Part shown: positions 7,078 through 15,319 of the stretch, piece after piece | Layout: each line of letters begins with the position of its first letter | How positions within the stretch are numbered: the first letter of the stretch is position 1 | From: JBAOHV01 sp037045265 | GTDB taxonomy: Bacteria > Actinomycetota > Acidimicrobiia > Acidimicrobiales > Microtrichaceae | Assembly (NCBI GenBank): GCA_037045265.1 | Contig: JBAOHV010000016.1 | Coordinates: 62,001 to 126,000 of the forward strand | Direction of reading: 5' to 3' | Length of the DNA stretch: 64,000 bases | Made by a program: the position numbers and the translations under genes | Notes under the pieces: model-generated | Seen by the model: only the letters and a program-made list of their open reading frames with translations | Told to the model about the DNA's origin: nothing | Database searches by the model: none

Positions 7078-7608
7078 TCAGACTGCGTCGAGCTCCAACA
7101 GTGCACGCCAGTCGAGCCGGTGCTGGTCCACGATCGCGGCGTGGGGCATACGGAGCACGTCCTCGGGAGCAGCGTCGACGATTCGCTGGCGAGCCGTGTA
7201 GTGGATCGACAGGTGCACCTCCTCGAACCACTCCCGCCGCAACGAGACGAGCTCATCGTCCGCCGACGGGTCGAGGAACCCCCAAAGCGTCAGTCCGACG
7301 GTCAAGTCATGGATCACAGGGGCCCGGCCGAAGAGCGCCGCACGCTTCATGGCGATCGCCGCCGCGCCGGATAGGGCGTCGGCCTCGTGCTCGCCTGCGT
7401 GCAGGTGCAGTCTCCCCCTGAAGCGCTCGGCCAGTGTGAGCGCGTAGCCGGCATCGGGTCCAGGGTTGCCGAGCTGCTCCCCCGTCGGCTGGAGGCCGCG
7501 GATCTCACCGGGGCGATCAGCTGTCCACGAATCGCCGCGCCACGGTGGCGAGGAGTACGTCCGGGCGGCAGGGCTTGTCTGGGAGGGAACGAACTCGGGC
7601 GCGGACAT
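7078..7608 (-). CDS. Conserved-looking hypothetical protein
   Basis: 176 residues, function unknown. The first 50 residues are Pro/Ser/Gly-rich and probably unstructured; the rest is mixed alpha/beta with several His residues (GRLHLHAGEHEADALSGAAA, EEVHLSIHYTARQR, HAAIVDQHRLDW). No signal peptide or membrane helix. The ATG at 7608 has both a possible ribosome site (GGTGAGG) and a TACGGT hexamer ending 6 bases upstream. It follows cimA on the same strand after 38 bases and is convergent with the L,D-transpeptidase. Confidence 0.6.
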   Translation of the reverse strand: MSAPEFVPSQTSPAARTYSSPPWRGDSWTADRPGEIRGLQPTGEQLGNPGPDAGYALTLAERFRGRLHLHAGEHEADALSGAAAIAMKRAALFGRAPVIHDLTVGLTLWGFLDPSADDELVSLRREWFEEVHLSIHYTARQRIVDAAPEDVLRMPHAAIVDQHRLDWRALLELDAV

Positions 7609-7614
7609 GGCCTC

Positions 7615-7620
7615 ACCGTA
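7615..7620 (-). promoter_or_regulatory. Possible leaderless promoter (hypothetical gene)
   Basis: TACGGT on the minus strand ends 6 bases before the ATG at 7608. The overlapping GGTGAGG could instead act as a ribosome site for a longer transcript from cimA. Confidence 0.35.
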
Positions 7621-7646
7621 CCCGTGGCCCCCGACGCCGGTGTAGC

Positions 7647-9311
7647 TCAGCCCCTCTGTCGCAGGAGGCCGAAGACCAGCGCGTCGATCAGCGCCATCCA
7701 CGATGCTTCGATGACGTTCGGCGACACCCCGATGGTCGTCCACGTGTCGTCTCCATCGGTGGAGTCGATCAGCACCCTGGTCACAGCGTCGGTGTCGGCT
7801 GTGGAGTCGAGCACCCGCACCTTGAAGTCGGTCAGGTGTATCCGGGCCAGACCCGGATAGCGGGGCAGCAGCGCCGTGCGCAGGGCTTCGTCCAGAGCGT
7901 TGACCGGACCGTTGCCCTCGCCGACCGAGGCGATCCGTTCGTCGCCGACCCACAGCTTCACCGTCGCCTCGGTCGACAGGTCCACGCCGCCGCCGTTCGA
8001 GCTCGCCGAACCCTCCCGGTGGTAGGCCGACACCCGATACGCCTCGACCGAGAACAGGTCGTTGGTCCAGCCTGTCGCTTCTCGCATGAGCAGCTCCAGC
8101 GACGCGTCGGCGGCTTCGAACACGAAACCCTCGGCTTCGAGCTGCTTGAGCTTCTCGGACAGCTCTCCAGCCGCACGATCGTCCAGTTCGACGCCGAACT
8201 CGGAGGCCTTCATCGCCATGCCGGCGCGGCCACCCAGATCAGACACCAACACCCTCGTACGGTTGCCGACCGCGGCCGGGTCGACGTGCTCGTAGGTGGC
8301 CCCACCGGCCCGACCCAATGCCGAGGTGTGGAGCCCACCCTTGTGGGCGAACGCCGACGAGCCGACGTACGGGTCCGCCGGGTGAGGCGGAAGGTTGACC
8401 AGTTCGGCCACGTGACGCGACACCGCCGTGAGCCGCTCGATGCGCCCCTCGGGAAGGGTGTCGATGCCCAGCTTCAGGGTCAGGTCGGGGATGACGGTCA
8501 TCAGGTTGGCGTTGCCGGTGCGTTCGCCGTAGCCGTTGACGGTTCCCTGCACCTGGGTCGCGCCGCCGACGACGGCAGCGACCGAGTTCGCCACCGCGCA
8601 GCCTGAGTCGTTCTGGGTGTGGATTCCGATCGGAACACCGCCGAAGTAGTCGACCACCTCGGCGGTCGCCTTCTGCACCTGGTGCGGCAGCGAGCCGCCG
8701 TTGGTATCACACAGGACCAGGCAGTCGGCCCCGTTGGCGGCAGCCGCCTCCAGCACCCGCAGGGTGTATTCCGGGTTGGCCGCGTAGCCGTCGAAGAAGT
8801 GCTCGGCGTCCAGGAAGACCCGCAGGCCCTCACCCTTCAGGAAGGCTACGGACTCCCCGACCATCGCCACCCCTTCGTCCAGCGTCGTGCGCAGCGCCTC
8901 GGTCACATGGAAGTCCCAGGCCTTGCCCACGATGCAGACGGTCGAGGTTCCCGCTGCCACCAGCGCCCGCAGGGTCGGGTCGTCGTCCGAGCGGCCGAGC
9001 GGTCGGCGGGTCGAACCGAAGGCCACCAGCGTGGAACCTGCCAAGTCCAGCTCGCCGGCGGCTGCTCGACGGAAGAACTCCTCGTCCTTCGGGTTGGCCT
9101 GCGGGTAGCCACCCTCGATCCAGTCGACCCCGAGCCAGTCGAGCTGCTCCGCGACTCGCAGCTTGTCCTCGACGGACAGGGAGATCCCCTCGAACTGGGC
9201 ACCGTCTCGCAGCGTGGTGTCGAAGATCTCGACGCGTTCGGGCAGCGACCGCTCGCCTATCGACGATGCGAATCGGTCGGACGCTCGTCCGGACGAGAGC
9301 GCGCCGCTCAT
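7647..9311 (-). CDS. cimA: Citramalate synthase
   Basis: 554 residues of the HMG-CoA lyase-like/LeuA superfamily. It condenses pyruvate with acetyl-CoA to (R)-citramalate, the entry to a threonine-independent route to isoleucine. The TIM-barrel starts with the signature IFDTTLRDGAQFEG, has the HTQND metal motif (IGIHTQNDSG) and the GYGERTGNANL loop. A C-terminal LeuA-type regulatory domain (about residues 400-554) is the site of end-product feedback in the family. A 2-isopropylmalate synthase role is less likely because this spacing and length fit the citramalate subgroup. The ATG overlaps the ilvE stop (ATGA), so translation is coupled. Confidence 0.87.
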   Translation of the reverse strand: MSGALSSGRASDRFASSIGERSLPERVEIFDTTLRDGAQFEGISLSVEDKLRVAEQLDWLGVDWIEGGYPQANPKDEEFFRRAAAGELDLAGSTLVAFGSTRRPLGRSDDDPTLRALVAAGTSTVCIVGKAWDFHVTEALRTTLDEGVAMVGESVAFLKGEGLRVFLDAEHFFDGYAANPEYTLRVLEAAAANGADCLVLCDTNGGSLPHQVQKATAEVVDYFGGVPIGIHTQNDSGCAVANSVAAVVGGATQVQGTVNGYGERTGNANLMTVIPDLTLKLGIDTLPEGRIERLTAVSRHVAELVNLPPHPADPYVGSSAFAHKGGLHTSALGRAGGATYEHVDPAAVGNRTRVLVSDLGGRAGMAMKASEFGVELDDRAAGELSEKLKQLEAEGFVFEAADASLELLMREATGWTNDLFSVEAYRVSAYHREGSASSNGGGVDLSTEATVKLWVGDERIASVGEGNGPVNALDEALRTALLPRYPGLARIHLTDFKVRVLDSTADTDAVTRVLIDSTDGDDTWTTIGVSPNVIEASWMALIDALVFGLLRQRG

Positions 9312-10225
9312 GAGACCAGTTCCACCCAGTCCTTGTAGCGGTCGACCTGCCCACGAACCGTCTTGGCGTACTCGGCGGCGATCGCGGTGGTCATCGGACC
9401 CGGACACGGGATCGACCGGTCGTCGACCGAGTTGACGGCGGAGACCTCGGCTGCTGTTCCGCAGACGAACATCTCGTCGCAGACGTACAGGTCGGACCGG
9501 GTCAGGTCGGTCACGTGGCACTCGATCCCGAGATCCTCGGCGATGGCCATGACAGTGTCCTGGGTCAACCCCTCCAGTGCACCCGCCGAACCGGGCGGAG
9601 TCAGCAGCATTCCCCCGCGCGAGATGAAGATGTTCTCGCCGGTGCACTCCGAGACGAGTCCCTGGGGGTTCAGCATGATCGCCTCGTCGTAGCCGGCCTT
9701 GAGCGCCTCGACCTTGGCCAGCGACGAGTTGACGTAGTTGCCCGTGGTCTTCGACGCCGGCGGCATGGCGTTGTGATCGTGTCGCAGCCACGTGCTGATC
9801 TTCATCCGAACGCCCTTGGAGACGGCGTCGTCACCCAGGTAGGCGCCCCACGGCCAGCAGGCGATCGCGATGTCGACCGTGCACGGCAGCGTGTTGAGGC
9901 CCATCTCGCCGTAGCCGTAGTAGGCGATCGGACGGATGTATGCCGACGGCAGACCTGACTCCCGCACGACGAGCTTGGTCGCTTCGACCAGGTCGTCGAC
10001 CCCGTAGCGCAGGTCCATCCCCATGATCTTGGCGGAGTTGAACAGCCGCTCGATGTGCTCCGTCAGCCGGAAGATCCCGGGACCCTGGTCGGTCTCGTAG
10101 GCACGGATGCCTTCGAAGACGCCCATTCCGTAGTGCAGAGAGTGGGTGAGCACATGGATCTGCGCATCTGCCCACGGCACCATCTCGCCGTTCATCCAGA
10201 TCTTGTCGGTGGGTGTGATCGGCAT
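9308..10225 (-). CDS. ilvE: Branched-chain amino acid aminotransferase
   Basis: 305-residue class IV PLP enzyme that performs the last step of leucine, isoleucine and valine synthesis with glutamate as amino donor. It has the class IV N-terminus (MNGEMVPWADAQIHVLTHSL, GMGVFEGIRAY), a Tyr/Gly motif (AYYGYGEMGL), the PLP-binding Lys159 in ASKTTGNYVNS and the phosphate-cradle region TGENIFI. A clear GGAG ribosome site precedes the ATG. Lies 14 bases after leuB and overlaps cimA, in one operon. Confidence 0.94.
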   Translation of the reverse strand: MPITPTDKIWMNGEMVPWADAQIHVLTHSLHYGMGVFEGIRAYETDQGPGIFRLTEHIERLFNSAKIMGMDLRYGVDDLVEATKLVVRESGLPSAYIRPIAYYGYGEMGLNTLPCTVDIAIACWPWGAYLGDDAVSKGVRMKISTWLRHDHNAMPPASKTTGNYVNSSLAKVEALKAGYDEAIMLNPQGLVSECTGENIFISRGGMLLTPPGSAGALEGLTQDTVMAIAEDLGIECHVTDLTRSDLYVCDEMFVCGTAAEVSAVNSVDDRSIPCPGPMTTAIAAEYAKTVRGQVDRYKDWVELVS

Positions 10226-10239
10226 ATCGGTCTGCTCCT

Positions 10240-11238
10240 TCAGGCGTTCTTGACTTCATCGGCGATGGCGTCGCCTATGTCGGTTGTCGACCCGGTGTAG
10301 CGCTCGGGCCGTTCGCAGGCCGCGGCCACCTTGGCCGCCGCAACGTCCTCCCCCAGGAACTCGAGCATCAGTCGGGCTGAGATGATCGCGGCGATCGGAT
10401 TGGCCAGGTTCCTGCCGGCTATGTCGGGCGCGGTGCCGTGCACCGGCTCGAACATCGATGGGCCCGTGCGGGCCGGGTTCAGGTTCGCCGAAGCCGCGTA
10501 GCCGACACCGCCGGCGACCGCTCCACCCAGGTCGGTGAGGATGTCACCGAAGAGGTTGTCGGTCACGATCACGTCGTAGCGCTCCGGACGTTCGACGAAG
10601 TGGATGCACGCCGCGTCGATGTGGTCGTAGCCGGTGCTCACCTGCGGGTACTGCTCGGCGACCTCGTCGAACGTGCGCTGCCAGAGATCACCGGCGAAGG
10701 TCAGGACGTTCTTCTTGTGGACCAGCGTCAGGTGCTTGCGCTCCGTGCCGGCCGCCCTGTCGAACGCGTAGCGAACACAGCGTTCGACGCCCATGCGGGT
10801 GTTGACCGAACCCTGGGTGGCGATCTCGTGCGGCGTGCCCTTGCGCAGGAACCCGCCCTCACCTGCGTAGGTGCCTTCGGTGTTCTCCCTGATCACCTCG
10901 AAGTCGGCCCTGGGTGGCAGCCGGAACGGGCGCAGGTTGATGTACTGGTCGAGCTCGAAGCGCATACGCAGGAGGATCCCCCGTTCGACAAGTCCGGCCG
11001 GGGCCGAGACCCCCACTGCAGGGTCACCGACCGCCCCGAGCAGCAGGGCGTCGAGCCCACGCCACTCCTGCATCAGCCCGTCGGGCAGAACCGTGCCGTC
11101 CTGCAGGTAGCGGTGGGCCCCCAGGTCGTAGTCGGTCCGCTCGAAGTCGATACCGGTAGCGTCGAGGACCTTCAGCGCTTCGGTCACGACCTCGGGGCCG
11201 ATTCCGTCGCCGCCGATCACGCCGATCTTGTAGGTCAT
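10240..11238 (-). CDS. leuB: 3-isopropylmalate dehydrogenase
   Basis: 332-residue NAD-dependent beta-decarboxylating dehydrogenase. It oxidises 3-isopropylmalate in leucine synthesis and, in citramalate users, also 3-methylmalate, which fits its operon partner cimA. Visible motifs are GGDGIGPEV at the N-terminus, the substrate-binding Arg region (RMRFELDQYINLRPFR), the YAGEGGF loop and the metal-binding DNLFGDILTDLGG. A GGAG ribosome site precedes the ATG. The 111-base gap upstream to the leader peptide contains a terminator, so the operon is attenuated. Confidence 0.94.
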   Translation of the reverse strand: MTYKIGVIGGDGIGPEVVTEALKVLDATGIDFERTDYDLGAHRYLQDGTVLPDGLMQEWRGLDALLLGAVGDPAVGVSAPAGLVERGILLRMRFELDQYINLRPFRLPPRADFEVIRENTEGTYAGEGGFLRKGTPHEIATQGSVNTRMGVERCVRYAFDRAAGTERKHLTLVHKKNVLTFAGDLWQRTFDEVAEQYPQVSTGYDHIDAACIHFVERPERYDVIVTDNLFGDILTDLGGAVAGGVGYAASANLNPARTGPSMFEPVHGTAPDIAGRNLANPIAAIISARLMLEFLGEDVAAAKVAAACERPERYTGSTTDIGDAIADEVKNA

Positions 11239-11289
11239 TGGGTTCTGCTCCAGGGTGGTGTTCAGTTCGGATGCTAGGGACGCGGGTGC

Positions 11290-11319
11290 AAAAGAAAACC
11301 GTCCACCATGGTGGACGGT
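11290..11319 (-). terminator. Attenuator terminator before leuB
   Basis: On the minus strand a perfect 22-base palindrome (centre ACCATGGT, 11298-11319) is followed at once by TTTTCTTTT. This is a strong intrinsic terminator placed between the leader peptide and leuB, so reading into the operon requires antitermination. Confidence 0.8.
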
Positions 11320-11324
11320 CAGTG

Positions 11325-11350
11325 GCGCACGTCGTGTCGGCGACGTGCGC
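11325..11350 (-). promoter_or_regulatory. Leader hairpin upstream of the attenuator
   Basis: Perfect 10-base-pair stem GCGCACGTCG/CGACGTGCGC with a 6-base loop. It starts at the last base of the leader peptide stop codon and ends 5 bases before the terminator stem. A ribosome reaching the stop would melt it. I could not identify the competing antiterminator pairing. Confidence 0.65.
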
Positions 11351-11388
11351 TAGCGAATGATCCTTACCAGGTCGGCCTGTGACGACAT
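11350..11388 (-). CDS. Leader peptide of the leuB-ilvE-cimA operon
   Basis: A 12-residue open frame MSSQADLVRIIR with a TAG stop, rich in branched-chain residues (Leu, Val, Ile, Ile in six positions). It is followed by a hairpin and then an intrinsic terminator in front of leuB, the arrangement of ribosome-mediated attenuation as known for ilv/leu operons including those of Corynebacterium. Scarce charged Leu/Val/Ile tRNA would stall the ribosome here and allow readthrough. TAACAT ends 6 bases before the ATG, and an in-frame TAA lies upstream, so the peptide is probably translated from a leaderless start. Confidence 0.72.
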   Translation of the reverse strand: MSSQADLVRIIR

Positions 11389-11394
11389 CTCGCG

Positions 11395-11400
11395 ATGTTA
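11395..11400 (-). promoter_or_regulatory. Leaderless promoter of the leuB operon leader
   Basis: TAACAT on the minus strand ends 6 bases before the leader peptide ATG at 11388. Transcription would start at or next to that A. No good -35 is visible. Confidence 0.5.
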
Positions 11401-11450
11401 CCCGCGTACCGACCAACGGTCCGCACCGGATTGCAGGTGCGCGCACCACA

Positions 11451-11456
11451 TACTCT
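11451..11456 (+). promoter_or_regulatory. Leaderless promoter of greA
   Basis: TACTCT ends 7 bases before the greA ATG at 11464; no ribosome site lies between. It is back to back with the leuB leader promoter, 50 bases away. Confidence 0.55.
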
Positions 11457-11463
11457 GTCGCTC

Positions 11464-11937
11464 ATGGCGAATCCCCACGAGCTCTCCCAGGCCGCCCACG
11501 ACCGACTCGTCGCGGAGCTGCAGGAGCTGCGAACCCACGGCCGCATAGAGATGGCGGACCGGATCGAGCGGGCGCGGGAACACGGCGACCTGAAGGAGAA
11601 CGCCGAGTACCACGCCGCCAAGGAGGAGAAGGCGAAGATGGAGGCGCGTATCGCCAAGCTCTTCGGGATCCTCGAGGACGCGGTCATCGTCGATGCTGCC
11701 GGCACCGAGCACGCCCGTTCCGGATCGATAGTCACGCTCAAGTACGAGGGCGACGACGACGACGAGGCCGAGCGCTACCTGATCGGCTCGATCGAGGAGC
11801 GGCACCCCGAGGTCGACCACGTCGTCTCTCCCAGCTCACCGCTCGGCGAGCAGCTGCTCGGCTCGAAGGTCGGCGACTCCGTCGCCTATGAGTCGCCAGC
11901 CGGCCCGCAGACCGTGATCGTCCTCGGCATCGAGTGA
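11464..11937 (+). CDS. greA: Transcription elongation factor GreA
   Basis: 157 residues. GreA rescues backtracked RNA polymerase by stimulating transcript cleavage. The N-terminal antiparallel coiled coil spans about residues 1-75 with the tip acidic residues in AREHGDLKENAEYHAAKEE (the conserved D and E of the family), followed by the FKBP-like C-terminal domain (VTLKYEGDDDDEAERYLIGS, SPLGEQLLGSKVGD). Length is normal. The ATG at 11464 is chosen because the family starts a few residues before the coiled coil and TACTCT sits 7 bases upstream. Confidence 0.95.
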   Translation: MANPHELSQAAHDRLVAELQELRTHGRIEMADRIERAREHGDLKENAEYHAAKEEKAKMEARIAKLFGILEDAVIVDAAGTEHARSGSIVTLKYEGDDDDEAERYLIGSIEERHPEVDHVVSPSSPLGEQLLGSKVGDSVAYESPAGPQTVIVLGIE

Positions 11938-12041
11938 GAAGACCAACGGCGCTCCCCCGGCCGCTCGACCTCTGACCCGCCGTCTCGGCGACTTTCGGCC
12001 CGACTCAGAACCTTCAGCCTCGTCGCCCTGACTGACACGGG

Positions 12042-12086
12042 CTTCCGTGTCACTTCCTTCAGTGTCACACCCTTCTGTGATGATCG
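12042..12086 (+). repeat. Three degenerate 15-base tandem units before the HNH gene
   Basis: CTTCCGTGTCACTTC (12042-12056), CTTCAGTGTCACACC (12057-12071) and CTTCTGTGATGATCG (12072-12086) follow one another with exact 15-base period and share CTTCnGTG. The array ends 4 bases before the ATG of the DUF222/HNH gene. It could be an operator array or a remnant of the element's own target site. Confidence 0.6.
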
Positions 12087-12090
12087 ACGT

Positions 12091-13341
12091 ATGGAAGGGA
12101 CAGAGGACGAGGTATGGGCTGCAGCCCTTCACCGGCTGGGCGACAACGTCGACCCGGCCGCCGCCACCGACGACGCTCTGCTGTCCGCAGCCTTGCAGAT
12201 GGAGCGCGCACGCCGGGCGCTGGACGCCGCGTCCACCCGGATCCTGGGTGAGCTGGACGCGCGAGGAACCACCGACTTCGAGGTCGGCATGCGCACACCA
12301 CGTTGGCTCGCCCACCATGCAGGCACCGCTGGCTCCACAGCCTCGGCCAGGGTCAAGGTCGGGCGGGCACTGCGCGGCCCCTTGGCCGATGTCGCTCCCC
12401 TCCTGGACCGCGGAGAGATCAGCTTCGACCACGCAAAGGCCCTCGCCGACGCCTGCAACCCACGAATCGCCGACCGCTTCGGCCCCGTTGCGCTGGTGTT
12501 CGCCCAGAACTGCTCGGGCGTCGTGTTCGAACAGTGGCGCGCCGAGCTGAATGCGGCGGTCAGACTCCTCGACGACGACGGCGCACACGACCCGTCAGAG
12601 GACCTGTCGCGCAACCGTCTGACCAAGGCCGACACGATCGACGAGTTGTACGTGCTCAAGGCGCAGATCGTCGGAGCCGACGGATTGCTGGTCCACCAGA
12701 CCATCGATGCGGTTGCCGACGAGCTGTTCCGTGCGATGTGCGCCGACGAGGACCGTGCCGCCCAGGACTTGCGGGCTCCGGCCCGGCGGACGGTCGAGGC
12801 GCTTGCTCTCGTGGAGATTTGCCGCCGTGCCATGGCCGTCGATCTCGACGGCACCCGTGCACCGCTGACCGACGTGACCCTGGTGGTCAACGCCGAACAA
12901 CCCGTTACTGCCCACACGCCGCAGGGCGTGAGGCTGCAGGACGGCACCACCCGGCGGTTGCTGTGCGACTCCCGGCTGCACCCGGTCGTGGTCGACAGCC
13001 TCGGTGCGCCACTCGACATGGGCCGGTCAGCGCGACTCGCCCGGCCTGCGCAACGCAGGGCCATGGCGCTGCGCGATGGCGGCTGCGTGTTCCCCGGCTG
13101 CGCCCTGCCGGCGTCCTGGTGCGACGCCCACCATCTGGACAGGTGGGAGCAGGGCGGCCGAACCGACGTGGCCCGCATGGCCAGTCTCTGCCGGCACCAC
13201 CACGGCGTGGTGCACCGTTCGGGCTGGCAGCTGCACTCCCGGTCGGACGGGAGGTTCTGGTTCGTCACCCCGTCCGGAGTGGCCTTCTGGGGCCAACAAC
13301 GCGGGCGTCAGAAGGACGGCCCCACGCCAATGGCCTGCTGA
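12091..13341 (+). CDS. DUF222/HNH endonuclease-domain protein
   Basis: 416 residues. Residues about 30-300 are the actinobacterial DUF222 region (alpha-helical, e.g. MERARRALDAASTRILGELD). The C-terminus is an HNH nuclease with paired Cys/His residues: CVFPGCALPASWCDAHHLD, then SLCRHHHGVVHRSGW. Mycobacterial relatives form the multi-copy 13E12 repeat family, and many actinobacteria carry dozens of such genes; their biological job is not established. It ends convergent with and 34 bases inside the alkD-like gene. No ribosome site is obvious at the ATG; the 15-base repeats lie directly upstream. Confidence 0.88.
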   Translation: MEGTEDEVWAAALHRLGDNVDPAAATDDALLSAALQMERARRALDAASTRILGELDARGTTDFEVGMRTPRWLAHHAGTAGSTASARVKVGRALRGPLADVAPLLDRGEISFDHAKALADACNPRIADRFGPVALVFAQNCSGVVFEQWRAELNAAVRLLDDDGAHDPSEDLSRNRLTKADTIDELYVLKAQIVGADGLLVHQTIDAVADELFRAMCADEDRAAQDLRAPARRTVEALALVEICRRAMAVDLDGTRAPLTDVTLVVNAEQPVTAHTPQGVRLQDGTTRRLLCDSRLHPVVVDSLGAPLDMGRSARLARPAQRRAMALRDGGCVFPGCALPASWCDAHHLDRWEQGGRTDVARMASLCRHHHGVVHRSGWQLHSRSDGRFWFVTPSGVAFWGQQRGRQKDGPTPMAC

Positions 13342-14048
13342 GCCAGGTGCTTCGTCGCCTCGCGAACCGACAGCGGAGACAGCACATCGCTGTGGGCCGC
13401 GACGAACGACCGCACGTCGTCGGGATACGTGCGCGCCAAATCGCGCAGCGCCCAGCCGATCGCCTTGCGTACGAAGAAGTCGCGGTGCGCTGCCTGTTCG
13501 ACGCAGTACCCGAAGATCCGCTCCGGTTCCGCGTCGGCCTTCCATCCGAGTTGATGGATGATCGCGACGCGTACGACCCACAGGTCATCGTCGCCGGCCC
13601 AGGCGTCCATCACGTCGGCCGCCTCGGTGTGGGCCCGCACGACAGCGCCAACGACGTGCGCCAACGCATCGACTCCGTCCCACCAGGAGTCGGTGGTCAC
13701 GAGCGTCTGCAAAGGCCCCAGAGCGGCGGGCGACAGGACGCGTTCGTAGCGTCGCAGCAGATCCGCGGCCACGTAGGCGTACTCCCGCTGCGGCATCGTC
13801 CACAGCACCGCTGCGGCGTGCAGGAGTCGGTCCTGGCCCGCACCCTTGAACGATGCGATGAAGGGCGCAGCGGCCCTGCGTCTCTCAGGCGATGGCACGC
13901 CGAGGAACTCGAAGCGGTCCTTCATGTAGGCCCGCATCCGTGACGCCCTCTCGGGCTCCGCAACTGACAGCAGCGCCGATGTCAGCGACGACACCGCCTC
14001 GCTGTCGACAATGCTGACGGGCTCGTCAGCCTCGGATCTGACCGTCAC
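13308..14048 (-). CDS. AlkD-like DNA alkylation repair protein
   Basis: 246 residues, almost all alpha-helical, built from HEAT-like repeats. AlkD enzymes excise N3- and N7-alkylated purines from DNA. The family signature TTDSWWDGVDAL (aromatic and Asp residues that line the DNA-binding cleft) is present, followed by RVAIIHQLGWK and FFVRKAIGWALRDLAR, all in the usual order. The GTG start lies inside the 3' end of proA (23-base overlap), so it is cotranscribed with it. Confidence 0.88.
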   Translation of the reverse strand: MTVRSEADEPVSIVDSEAVSSLTSALLSVAEPERASRMRAYMKDRFEFLGVPSPERRRAAAPFIASFKGAGQDRLLHAAAVLWTMPQREYAYVAADLLRRYERVLSPAALGPLQTLVTTDSWWDGVDALAHVVGAVVRAHTEAADVMDAWAGDDDLWVVRVAIIHQLGWKADAEPERIFGYCVEQAAHRDFFVRKAIGWALRDLARTYPDDVRSFVAAHSDVLSPLSVREATKHLAQQAIGVGPSF

Positions 14049-15280
14049 CGCGGACCACGTACTTGGCGGTGGTCAGCTGTGCCAGACCCATAGGACCACG
14101 GGCGTGCAGCTTCTGGGTTGAGATCCCGATCTCGGCACCGAAGCCGAACTCCTCGCCGTCGACGAACCGGGTCGACGCGTTCACCAGCACCGCCGCCGCA
14201 TCGACCTCGCCCAGGAACCGGTCGGCCGAACGAAGGTCCTCGGTCACAATCGCCTCGGAATGGCCGCTCGAGTTGTCGTTGATGTGGGCGATCGCCTCGT
14301 CGAGGTCGTCGACGACCTTCACCGACATCTTCATGCCCAGGAACTCGGTCGCGAAGTCCTCGTCGGCGGCCTGCCCGATCCGTCCAAGCATCCCCCGGGC
14401 CCGTTCGTCCCCGACCAGTTCCACATCGGCGAGAGCCGAATCGACCCGCGACAGGAACTCCTGTGCCACATCCAGGTGCAACACGAGCGACTCGGCGGCG
14501 TTGCAGACCGACGGTCGCTGTGTCTTCGCGTTGACCAGGATCGCTTCGGCCATGTCCAGATCCGCGGCGGAGTCGACGTAGACGTGGCAGTTCCCGTCAC
14601 CGTCGATCACGAACGGCACCGTCGCGTTCTCCAGGATCGAGGCGATGAGAGACGCACCTCCCCTGGGGATCAGACAGTCGACCAGACCGCGCTGCTGCAT
14701 GAACTCGGTCGCTGCTGCGCGGCGAGGTGTCGTCGACCAGGACCACCGAGTCCTCGGGCAGGCCGGCCTTGGCGATCGCCTCACGAAGCACAGCCGCGAT
14801 CGCGGTGTTGGAGTTGATCGCCGTCGACGAACCACGGAGGAACGCCGCGTTGCCGGACTTCAGACACAGAGCCGCCGCGTCCGAGGTGACGTTCGGGCGG
14901 CTCTCGTAGATGATCGCCACGACCCCAAGTGGCACCCGCACACGCGAGATGCGCAACCCGTTGGGACGAACCCAGCCATCGAGGACCTCGCCGACGGGAT
15001 CGGCGAGGGACGCCACCTGACGCAGGCCACCTGCCATGCCTGCGATCCTGGATTCGTCAAGGCGGAGCCTGTCCACCAGGCCGGCCGCTATCCCCGCGTC
15101 CTGTGCTGCCGACACGTCGAGAGCATTGGCCTTCACCACTTCGCCAGAGCGGGCCTCCAGCAGGTCGGCAGCACCGAGCAGCGCATCGTTCTTGGCCGAA
15201 GTCGACGCCGTGGCGAGCGCCCGGGACGCTGCCTTCGCTCGACGGGCCAGATCTGGGATCGGAGTTGGCTGCTGCGTCAC
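14026..15280 (-). CDS. proA: Gamma-glutamyl phosphate reductase, one frame break
   Basis: Second enzyme of proline synthesis: reduces gamma-glutamyl phosphate to glutamate semialdehyde with NADPH. About 417 residues, normal length. N-terminal half has PLGVVAIIYESRPNVTSDAA and LRGSSTAINSN; the C-terminal half has EFMQQRGLVDCLIPRGG, the region with catalytic Cys (QRPSVCNAAESLVLH) and FGFGAEIGISTQKLHARGPM. The frame breaks near 14722, where one extra base splits DDTS from RAAATEF. Because the two halves are both well conserved, a sequence error is more likely than a dead gene. Starts with GTG, seven bases behind TAGCCT. proB lies 10 kb away. Confidence 0.9.
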
Positions 15281-15287
15281 GGCACCG

Positions 15288-15293
15288 AGGCTA
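15288..15293 (-). promoter_or_regulatory. Leaderless promoter of proA
   Basis: TAGCCT on the minus strand ends 7 bases before the GTG at 15280. It is only 13 bases from the opposing -10 of the AAA+ ATPase gene, so the two promoters must overlap. Confidence 0.55.
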
Positions 15294-15306
15294 TCCGTCG
15301 CCCAGT

Positions 15307-15312
15307 TATCCT
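15307..15312 (+). promoter_or_regulatory. Leaderless promoter of the AAA+ ATPase gene
   Basis: TATCCT ends 7 bases before the GTG at 15320. Start codons of the two divergent genes are only 39 bases apart. Confidence 0.55.
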
Positions 15313-15319
15313 TCCGCCC

